Shown: one piece after another, positions 1 to 5,055 of the stretch
Layout of the letters: each line of letters starts with the position of its first letter
Position numbering within the stretch: the stretch's first letter is position 1
Origin: Allobaculum sp.
Lineage (GTDB): Bacteria > Bacillota_I > Bacilli_A > Erysipelotrichales > Erysipelotrichaceae
Length of the DNA stretch: 7,920 nucleotides
Direction: 5' to 3'
Assembly: GCA_014803815.1 (NCBI GenBank)
Contig: JAAVAY010000043.1
Coordinates: forward strand, 1-7,920
Program-made: the position numbers and the translations under genes
The notes under the pieces: model-generated
Told to the model about the DNA's origin: nothing
The model's database searches: none
The model's input: only the letters and a program-made list of their open reading frames with translations

Positions 1-136
1 CCACTTCAAAAGCGAGTTGGACCACATCATCGCCATTTTTATCATAAGCGAGATTATGGGTAGCGGGGGATTGGGAGTGGCGAATGGGATAAGCCATTAA
101 GCCAACGAGTTCAGTATGACCAGTAATGTTTGGCAT
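1..136 (-). CDS. aroE: Quinate/shikimate dehydrogenase (AroE/YdiB family), N-terminal part, cut by window edge
   Basis: Only the first 45 codons lie in the window (ATG at 136, reading leftward), so the catalytic Lys/Asp and the Rossmann domain are not visible. The N-terminus reads [20 protein letters not shown], the substrate-binding start of shikimate dehydrogenases. Ser21 and Ser23 correspond to the shikimate-binding serine pair, and LAFEV at 41-45 is also typical. The [10 protein letters not shown] wording is closest, from memory, to E. coli YdiB, the NAD/NADP quinate/shikimate dehydrogenase. One oddity is SPATHN where the family usually has SPxMHN or SPxMQN. A GAGGA ribosome binding site sits 8 nt before the ATG. 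It follows the flavin reductase gene by 63 nt on the same strand with no clear terminator, so co-transcription is likely. Context favours a catabolic quinate/shikimate enzyme over the housekeeping biosynthetic AroE, but that is inference. Confidence 0.85.
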   Translation of the reverse strand, partial: MPNITGHTELVGLMAYPIRHSQSPATHNLAYDKNGDDVVQLAFEV

Positions 137-199
137 CAGTTGAGTCCTCTTATTCTTTTTCCGTTTTTTGATTGTGTAAGCAAGATTTGACTTGTGTAT

Positions 200-2236
200 T
201 TATTTGAGTTCAGAAATGGGATCCATGTCTAAATACCCTTCGGATTCCAAAACATTTAAGATGGCGCGGCCTTCCATCGTTCCTTCAATAATGCGACGGG
301 CACGAATGGAATCGCCAATGGGGTATACATAAACGCCTTCGGGCTCAAACGTTTCTTTGATTTGTTCTAAAACAGGGTTGTTGGAACGCATACCAAGGCA
401 GTTGAATCCGAGATCAAAGGGGATTTCTTTGATTTCTCCATCAGGTGTTTTCACCACAAAGGCATTTTCTTTTACTTCCTGTAAAGCGGTGCGCACGTAT
501 TGTTTTACGTCATACTTTTCAAAGGTTTCGTTCATCGAGCACTTCGTGACAGGATCAGCCAACATACCGATTTGAGGCAACATATCGATGATGGTGCATT
601 TAGCTCCCCGTGGAGCAAAGTATTCAACAACGTCTAGGCCAACGGATCCACCGCCCACCACGACAACTTCTTTATCTTTGCAGAATTCATCGGGGTATTC
701 GCCATTTTGATAGTTTTTGATCATGCCAAAGATGTCATGAACATTACCCGCTTCCAAGTTTTCCTTCAAGCCTTTAATAGGAGGAGCAAGAGGAACAGAA
801 CCCGTCGCGTTGACGATGATGTTGGGTTTAAATTGTTTGATGTTGTCTACAGTCGCTTCAGTATTGAGGAAGATGTAGAGATTGTCCAAGCGAGCCGCTC
901 GTTCTTTGAGATATTTGGGGAAGTCTTTCATACGCGTTTTGCTGGGTAAATCGGAAATAAAGGAAGATAAACCACCCAAATGATCATTCTTCTCCAATAA
1001 GAAGACAGTGCATCCTACTTCAGCAGCAGTACAAGCGGCTTCAAGGCCAGCCGTTCCTCCACCAACCACAACGACGTTGCAGTTTTTATTGACATGCAAT
1101 TTTTTATAGACATCACCTTCAGGAACGGCAGGGTTTACCGTACAGCGAATGGGACGATTGACCCCAATGCGGTTTCCTGCGCACCCGACGTTGCAGGAAA
1201 TGCATTTGCGTAAAATATCTTCTTCGCCATTTTCAATCTTTTTTACCCATTCTGGTTCCGCGATTAAACCACGACCCATACCGATGATATCCACATCACC
1301 GCTTTCCAATACTTTTTCCACGATTTCAGGATCGCGATAGTTTCCAGGATTCATGACAGGCTTGCCAAATTTGTCTTTGACTGCTCTTGCCATGTAGCTT
1401 CTCCAACCATCCGGCAAATAGTTGGCATCGATTTGGTATTGTAAGCTGGGATTTAATCCGCACGATACATCGTACATATCTACAAATTCATCGATATATT
1501 CTAAGTATTCCAGCGTATCTTCTAACGTATTTCCTCCTGGCACACGCTCTTCCGCGGAAACACGCACAATGATGGGGAAGAAGGGACCGACTTGTCTGCG
1601 TACTTCTTCTAAGACCATACGTGGAAAACGCATGCGATTTTCAACCGAACCACCGAATTCATCGGTACGATGATTGTAATAGGGAGAGATGAATTGGCTT
1701 AACAAGTAGGAGTGACCACAATGGATTTCAACTGCGTCAAAGCCAATGTCTTGGGCACGTTTGGCAGCCTCTCCATATTTCTTTACGGTGTGTTCGATTT
1801 CTTCGCGGGTCATCGGCCGAGGCGTTTCCCCACCGACTTTAGTTGGAACATCGGAAGAAGAAATCGTGGGCACACCTGTACGAGCGGAGGAAGCGGAAGC
1901 ACCAGCATGGTTAATTTGAATGGCCACGGTTGAACCACTTTTATGTAGGGTTTCGACCAATTGGTAAAAGCGAGGCATAAAGCTGTCATGGTCAATGCGA
2001 ATTTGGCTTGTTCCATTGGATCCCACAGGATAATCCACGTTCGCATTTTCTAAAATGATGAGACCAACCCCGCCTTTGGCTCTTTGGTTGTAGTAATTCA
2101 TGTGACGAGGACTCATTTCGCCACTCGTTTCCCCATAGTTTGTGCCCATAGGGGTCATCGCGATGCGATTTTTAATCGTAGTGCGTTTGATTGTAAGAGG
2201 CTCAAAAATTTTGGGGTATTTCTTTTTCATGTTCAT
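200..2236 (-). CDS. FMN/FAD/4Fe-4S NAD(P)H-dependent oxidoreductase, 2-enoate reductase / 2,4-dienoyl-CoA reductase type
   Basis: A full-length 678-residue, three-part reductase. Residues about 8-340 form an old-yellow-enzyme TIM barrel with QINHAG (His110), EIHCGH (His172, His175), the putative proton-donor Tyr177 and DEFGGSVENRMRF (192-204). Cys345, Cys348, Cys352 and Cys365 make the CxxCxxxC-x12-C 4Fe-4S site. A FAD-binding Rossmann motif is at 391-397 (VGGGTAG), an NAD(P)H motif at 527-533 (VGGGSVG), and the closing FAD motif GD at 641-642. In this family (FadH, clostridial 2-enoate reductase, BaiCD/BaiH) electrons pass from NAD(P)H through FAD and 4Fe-4S to FMN and then to an activated C=C bond. 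The substrate is not readable from sequence. Its place between a shikimate-type dehydrogenase and a LysR regulator suggests a cyclohexene carboxylate such as 3-dehydroshikimate (inference). The ATG at 2236 has an AAGGA site 13 nt upstream, which is long; the in-frame ATG at 2230 is further still. No signal peptide, so cytoplasmic. Confidence 0.93.
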   Translation of the reverse strand: MNMKKKYPKIFEPLTIKRTTIKNRIAMTPMGTNYGETSGEMSPRHMNYYNQRAKGGVGLIILENANVDYPVGSNGTSQIRIDHDSFMPRFYQLVETLHKSGSTVAIQINHAGASASSARTGVPTISSSDVPTKVGGETPRPMTREEIEHTVKKYGEAAKRAQDIGFDAVEIHCGHSYLLSQFISPYYNHRTDEFGGSVENRMRFPRMVLEEVRRQVGPFFPIIVRVSAEERVPGGNTLEDTLEYLEYIDEFVDMYDVSCGLNPSLQYQIDANYLPDGWRSYMARAVKDKFGKPVMNPGNYRDPEIVEKVLESGDVDIIGMGRGLIAEPEWVKKIENGEEDILRKCISCNVGCAGNRIGVNRPIRCTVNPAVPEGDVYKKLHVNKNCNVVVVGGGTAGLEAACTAAEVGCTVFLLEKNDHLGGLSSFISDLPSKTRMKDFPKYLKERAARLDNLYIFLNTEATVDNIKQFKPNIIVNATGSVPLAPPIKGLKENLEAGNVHDIFGMIKNYQNGEYPDEFCKDKEVVVVGGGSVGLDVVEYFAPRGAKCTIIDMLPQIGMLADPVTKCSMNETFEKYDVKQYVRTALQEVKENAFVVKTPDGEIKEIPFDLGFNCLGMRSNNPVLEQIKETFEPEGVYVYPIGDSIRARRIIEGTMEGRAILNVLESEGYLDMDPISELK

Positions 2237-2277
2237 ATTGCAATATTGTTCCTTATCAAATTTTTCCCTTTTAAGTT

Positions 2278-2306
2278 TTTAAACTCTCTTGTTTGTGACA
2301 TCTCAA
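2278..2306 (-). promoter_or_regulatory. Probable sigma-70-type promoter of the flavin reductase-dehydrogenase operon
   Basis: On the minus strand TTGAGA (2306-2301) is followed after exactly 17 nt by TTTAAA (2283-2278), about 40 nt before the reductase ATG. That is 5/6 and 4/6 to consensus with ideal spacing. The spacer contains the 11-mer that recurs at 3584-3594. The 129-nt gap between lysR and the reductase otherwise holds only a weak AT-rich dyad after the lysR stop, so the reductase may also receive read-through from lysR. Confidence 0.5.
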
Positions 2307-2365
2307 TGATAAACGCAAGAAGACACAGAGGAAACAAAAAATTTGAAATGCATTTAAGCATAAAT

Positions 2366-3271
2366 TTATTTTAAATCGAAAGAAGAGGCAGCCCTTTCGA
2401 TAAAGTGGATAAATCGGGCCAAAGCAGGCCATGGTTCCAAGCCTTCTTTCCAAAACATATCCACTTCGAAGGGACTTGGCGCTTCTTCAAGAGGATGGAT
2501 GCAAATCGTCTCCATTTTTTGCAATTCATCGCTTTCAAGCATCAAGGCGACTCCTACATTTTGACTGACTAAGGAACAAAGCATGTGTTCATCCGGCCCT
2601 TGGGCTAAAAAGTAGGGCTTGACTTGGTGTTTGGCATAGAGATCTTGCAAAAAATCATAGAGAAAAGAAGTTTGATTGTAGCCAATCATCGGATATTGGC
2701 ACAGCTCCGCTAAGGAAATCGTCTTTTCTTGGGCTAAAGGATGCTCTAAAGGCACTACGACAACAAGCTTTAAGGAAAAAATGGGCTTGCGCAAAATATC
2801 GATAGGATAGGCAATAGATGGAACATAAAACCCAAAGCCAACATCCAATTTTCCCTGTTGAAGGGCTTGAATGATTTGAGCGGTGGATTCTTGGTGCAAA
2901 CAAAAGGAAATCCCTTTGTTTTTAGGATCTTGTAAGAAGTGTTGGAGACATTTTGGAATAAAGGTATTGGCCAAAGGAAACACATATCCTAGATCAATGA
3001 CACCTCCCCCTGAAACGATATCTTCCATCGCTTGTAGAGCCTTTGTACAACTTTCCTCGATTTCAAGAGCCCGTTCTAAAAAGAGATGGCCAGCCTTCGT
3101 TAAGACAATTCCCCGTCCACGCTTTTCAAAAAGAGCCGTTTTTAATTCCTCTTCCAAAAGCGCCATCGAGCGGGAAAGGGATGGTTGGCTAATATGTAAA
3201 GCATTGGCGGCCAAATGATAGTTTTCAAAGTGAGCGATGGTGACAAAATAGTGAATCTGATTAAGCGTCAT
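2366..3271 (-). CDS. LysR-type transcriptional regulator
   Basis: A 301-residue protein of standard LysR length. The first 60 residues form the winged helix-turn-helix: MTLNQIHYF start, recognition part LAANALHISQPSLSRSMALL at about 21-40, then LFEKRGRGIVLTKAG. The rest is the periplasmic-binding-protein-like effector domain with LDVGFGF and the usual LVVVVPLEHPLA segment. I start it at 3271, not at an upstream in-frame ATG (3349), because an AAAGGA site lies 6 nt before 3271 and the helix-turn-helix then begins at the N-terminus as in the family. It is divergent from the permease gene and upstream of the flavin reductase gene, the usual place for a LysR activator of neighbouring catabolic genes. 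The gene set resembles the Listeria qui loci controlled by the shikimate-responsive LysR regulator QuiR. The effector here is therefore plausibly shikimate, quinate or a dehydro derivative (inference). No convincing minus-strand promoter for lysR was found. Confidence 0.93.
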   Translation of the reverse strand: MTLNQIHYFVTIAHFENYHLAANALHISQPSLSRSMALLEEELKTALFEKRGRGIVLTKAGHLFLERALEIEESCTKALQAMEDIVSGGGVIDLGYVFPLANTFIPKCLQHFLQDPKNKGISFCLHQESTAQIIQALQQGKLDVGFGFYVPSIAYPIDILRKPIFSLKLVVVVPLEHPLAQEKTISLAELCQYPMIGYNQTSFLYDFLQDLYAKHQVKPYFLAQGPDEHMLCSLVSQNVGVALMLESDELQKMETICIHPLEEAPSPFEVDMFWKEGLEPWPALARFIHFIERAASSFDLK

Positions 3272-3386
3272 AGCATGTCCTTTCCAACTGTTCTCTTTTT
3301 CTTTCCTCATCCAAGGGATACTCTTTTCGTAGATCCTAAAATTTCCCATAAAAATCCCAATTAATAGCTTAAAGGCATGGAAATTT

Positions 3387-3407
3387 TGGTTGAAAAGTAT
3401 TTGACCA
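3387..3407. promoter_or_regulatory. Candidate LysR operator: imperfect 21-bp dyad over the -35 box
   Basis: TGGT at 3387-3390 faces ACCA at 3404-3407, and 7 of 10 base pairs of the 21-bp dyad are symmetric. It overlaps the TTGACC -35 element and lies in the lysR/permease divergent region, where LysR proteins normally bind. The central positions do not give a textbook T-N11-A box, so the assignment is tentative. Confidence 0.35.
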
Positions 3408-3430
3408 TTCTAAAAAAAATAGGATATATT
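3401..3430 (+). promoter_or_regulatory. Probable sigma-70-type promoter of the long permease-aroD leader
   Basis: TTGACC (3401-3406) is followed after 18 nt by TATATT (3425-3430), each 5/6 to consensus. It is the only good plus-strand promoter I find between lysR and the permease. Transcription from about 3437 would give a leader of about 380 nt before the permease ATG, covering the IS-derived structured segment and both terminator-like hairpins. Confidence 0.55.
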
Positions 3431-3484
3431 CAGAAGGCCTATCAAAGAAAGCGCAATCATCTTTGATGACACTTTTTAATCCAT

Positions 3485-3578
3485 AACCGTGGGGCACACG
3501 GGGATAGCTCGTTGATACTGGACTCATTAGAGTGCTTGAGCGAGAAGCTCCACCGCTTAGGCGATAGGAGTATGTCAC
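3485..3578 (+). mobile_element. Orphan right end of an IS200/IS605-family (TnpB) element with omega-RNA-like scaffold
   Basis: The stretch is a chain of hairpins. CCGTG/CACGG is at 3487-3501. GCTC (3507-3510) pairs with GAGC (3538-3541) around ACTC-ATTA-GAGT (3522-3533). An imperfect terminal hairpin at 3548-3570 (CTCCaCCGC against GCGaTAGGAG, one mismatch, one bulge) is followed by TATGTCAC. I recognise the wording ACACGGGGATAGCTCGTTG, TTGAGCGAGAAGCTCC and GTATGTCAC from right ends of Bacillota IS605/IS1341-type elements, where this region is both the TnpA-recognised end and the 3' part of the TnpB omega-RNA. One plus frame still reads GAHGDSSLILDSLECLSEKL, as such ends often do. Two TGA codons at 3464-3469 close that frame upstream and no tnpB or tnpA remains, so this is a remnant or solo element. 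Recognition is from memory, not from a search. Confidence 0.65.
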
Positions 3579-3594
3579 ATCTTTTGTTTGTGAC
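3574..3594. repeat. Perfect 6-bp dyad GTCACA-N9-TGTGAC
   Basis: GTCACA at 3574-3579 and TGTGAC at 3589-3594 form a perfect inverted repeat. Its right arm with the preceding TTGTT is the 11-mer TTGTTTGTGAC, also found at 2289-2299 inside the reductase promoter. It could be a protein operator, an RNA hairpin, or the omega-RNA end plus the start of its guide. Confidence 0.5.
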
Positions 3595-3692
3595 GATTCA
3601 AAAGAAATCCCTTGCGATTTTGCAAAAACAATGTGCAACAAAAAGAAAAAAGGAACCACTGCAAAGTCTTTTGGAGTTCACACGTTTTTGTT

Positions 3693-3720
3693 CAGGGAAG
3701 GAGACCCTCTCCCTGTTTTT
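3693..3720 (+). terminator. Terminator-like hairpin 1 in the permease leader
   Basis: CAGGGA (3693-3698) can pair with TCCCTG (3710-3715). Alternatively GGAGA (3700-3704) pairs with TCTCC (3708-3712) inside CAG/CTG. Five T residues follow at 3716-3720. It could end the omega-RNA-like transcript or attenuate the permease mRNA. The stem is short, so strength is uncertain. Confidence 0.5.
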
Positions 3721-3734
3721 GTGTTCCCTTTTCG

Positions 3735-3779
3735 CAAGACATTTGCCTTTCGATCTTTCCAATCGATGTCTTGTTTTTT
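3735..3779 (+). terminator. Intrinsic terminator / attenuator directly before the permease gene
   Basis: CAAGACAT (3735-3742) pairs perfectly with ATGTCTTG (3766-3773). An inner CGAT/ATCG stem (3751-3754 with 3762-3765) continues it after an 8-nt bulge, and TTTTTT follows at 3774-3779. It ends 38 nt before the permease ATG, and I see no promoter between it and the gene. A competing stem GTCTT (3768-3772) with AAGAC (3780-3784) would break the terminator and place the T-run in a loop. Confidence 0.65.
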
Positions 3780-3787
3780 AAGACGTG

Positions 3788-3812
3788 TCCTTTCCAAAAG
3801 ACAGGGAAAGGA
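3788..3812 (+). promoter_or_regulatory. Hairpin sequestering the permease Shine-Dalgarno
   Basis: TCCTTTCC (3788-3795) pairs over 8 perfect base pairs with GGAAAGGA (3805-3812), loop of 9 nt. The 3' arm contains the AAAGGA ribosome binding site of the ATG at 3818, so closed folding should reduce translation. The anti-SD arm can also pair with GGGAAGG at 3695-3701 (one G-U pair), giving a possible switch with terminator hairpin 1. Confidence 0.5.
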
Positions 3813-3817
3813 TGTTT

Positions 3818-5014
3818 ATGAACAAGAAGTACTTTCCAAGTGCCATGATCATGTATCTCAACTACTTTGTTCATGGCATTGGCTGCTCAATTCTTGGTCA
3901 AGCGCTCATTAAAGAAGCGCTCGCGACTTCGTGGGGGGTGGCGGCGATGCAAATCACGGCCATCTCCGCTGCTTTAGGATTGGGTCGACTCATCGCATTG
4001 CCCTTTGCGGGTCCCCTATCGGATAAATTAGGGCGTCGTATTTCTACCGCCATTGGCTCGGCTTGTTATGCCATCTTCTTATTTGGCTTGGCATTCGCCT
4101 TCAATATGGGAACAGGCGGCGGCTATCAAGTGGCGTATGTGTGCGCCATCATCGGTGGGATTGCCAACTCCTTCTTGGATACTGGCATTTACCCAGCCGT
4201 AGCCGAAATCGTCTACCAAGCGCCCTCTGTAGCCACAATGGGCATTAAGTTTTTCATTGCCATTGGCCAGATGTTAGTGCCTTTCTTCTTAGGAATTACT
4301 GTAGGGGTGACCGCTGGTGGTTTAATCACCTACAACAAGCTTTTCTACATCTGTGGAGCAGCCTATTTGGTGTTATTGGCGGGCATCCTATTTTTCCCAC
4401 TTCCCGAAGGCGAAGCCGTGGAGAAAAAAGAGGGTCTGCTTTCTTCTTTAAAACACACCCATTTCTCGCTTGAATCCATCGCGATGATTTTAATTGGCTT
4501 TACCTGCACGGGCACATTCCAGTTGTGGCTAAACTGTGCGCAAAACTTTGCCACCAATAACGCCAATTGGGCCAATCCCTCCATCATGCAGACGTGGTAT
4601 TCCGCAGGAACGATCTTAGCTTTAATTGTAACGGCCTTATTAACTCGCAAAGTGAAAGATGTCATGTTCATCTTGGTTTACCCAGTGATTTGCTTAGTGG
4701 CCTTGATCTTAGTGGTGCTTTTCCCTTCGCAATTCATGATGACCATCGGATCCTTCGTGATCGGGTGGGCTGGAGCGGGTGGCTTGTTGCAAATCGTCAC
4801 CTCCGTTTGCAACATGATCTTTCCTAAAATCAAAGGGACGGTTACCGCTTTAGTCATGATCGCTTCTTCCCTTTGCAACTACACCTTATTGACAGCGGCT
4901 TCTTCCATGAGCGCTTCTAGCGTCATGTGGATGAATATCGTAGTCACAGGTATTGGCGTGCTCCTTGGCTTGTATGTCAATGTGCGCTATGACAAGATGA
5001 TCCAAAAAGTTTAA
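3818..5014 (+). CDS. MFS permease, YdiM/YdiN-like, probable quinate/shikimate (hydroaromatic acid) transporter
   Basis: A 398-residue integral membrane protein with about 12 hydrophobic segments and the MFS motif A GPLSDKLGRR at 65-74 between helices 2 and 3. A charged loop (LPEGEAVEKKEG) separates the two six-helix halves. The N-terminus (YFPSAMIMYLNYFVHGIG) and GGIANSFLDTGIYPAVAE at 113-130 closely recall E. coli YdiM (YFPTALGLYFNYLVHGMG; GMANSFLDAGTYP), whose gene is near ydiB and aroD. I chose the ATG at 3818 because AAAGG lies 6 nt upstream; the in-frame GTG at 3785 and ATG at 3812 have no suitably placed site. It is 41 nt ahead of the aroD ATG with no terminator between, so the two should share an mRNA. 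The substrate is inferred from gene context; no transporter-specific residues prove it. Confidence 0.9.
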   Translation: MNKKYFPSAMIMYLNYFVHGIGCSILGQALIKEALATSWGVAAMQITAISAALGLGRLIALPFAGPLSDKLGRRISTAIGSACYAIFLFGLAFAFNMGTGGGYQVAYVCAIIGGIANSFLDTGIYPAVAEIVYQAPSVATMGIKFFIAIGQMLVPFFLGITVGVTAGGLITYNKLFYICGAAYLVLLAGILFFPLPEGEAVEKKEGLLSSLKHTHFSLESIAMILIGFTCTGTFQLWLNCAQNFATNNANWANPSIMQTWYSAGTILALIVTALLTRKVKDVMFILVYPVICLVALILVVLFPSQFMMTIGSFVIGWAGAGGLLQIVTSVCNMIFPKIKGTVTALVMIASSLCNYTLLTAASSMSASSVMWMNIVVTGIGVLLGLYVNVRYDKMIQKV

Positions 5015-5017
5015 GAC

Positions 5018-5055
5018 AGAAAGGAATATTGGCTCTTTGGCCAATCCAAAACCTT
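5018..5055 (+). promoter_or_regulatory. aroD translation start region: SD separated from ATG by a hairpin
   Basis: AGAAAGGA (5018-5025) is the only good ribosome binding site, yet it is 30 nt before the ATG at 5056 that matches family N-termini. Between them ATTGGC (5028-5033) pairs with GCCAAT (5040-5045). Folding this 18-nt hairpin shortens the effective SD-ATG gap to about 12 nt. The alternative is a TTG start at 5029, only 3 nt from the SD, which adds nine residues (MALWPIQNL). Confidence 0.45.

Noticed and set aside
2340..2365. Terminator after lysR on the minus strand (ATGC/GCAT dyad then T-rich run)
   Set aside because: Only 4 AT-leaning base pairs with mismatches outside; too weak to call.
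2084..2374. Plus-strand open frames across the reductase gene and similar antisense frames elsewhere
   Set aside because: They lie opposite or out of frame with well-supported genes and lack domains or ribosome binding sites.
3272..3349. N-terminal extension of the LysR regulator from ATG 3349
   Set aside because: A well-placed AAAGGA precedes 3271, and LysR proteins begin directly with the helix-turn-helix.
3334..3360. Minus-strand promoter for lysR (TTGGGA, 16 nt, TAGGAT)
   Set aside because: Only 4/6 matches in each box; not distinguishable from chance in AT-rich DNA.
3501..3575. tRNA-like look (GGGGATAGCTC followed by hairpins)
   Set aside because: No D-stem partner at the right distance, no proper anticodon stem and no T-loop GTTCRA; the IS605 right-end reading explains the stretch better.
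3512..3781. Open frame of 89 codons before the permease, with internal ATG at 3572
   Set aside because: The frame runs through the IS right end and two terminator hairpins; the ATG at 3572 has GGAG only one base away, and the protein has no recognisable features.
3277..3797. 11-mer GTCCTTTCCAA at 3277-3287 and 3787-3797
   Set aside because: One copy is the complement of the lysR Shine-Dalgarno, the other the anti-SD arm of the permease hairpin; the likeness follows from the SD motif itself.
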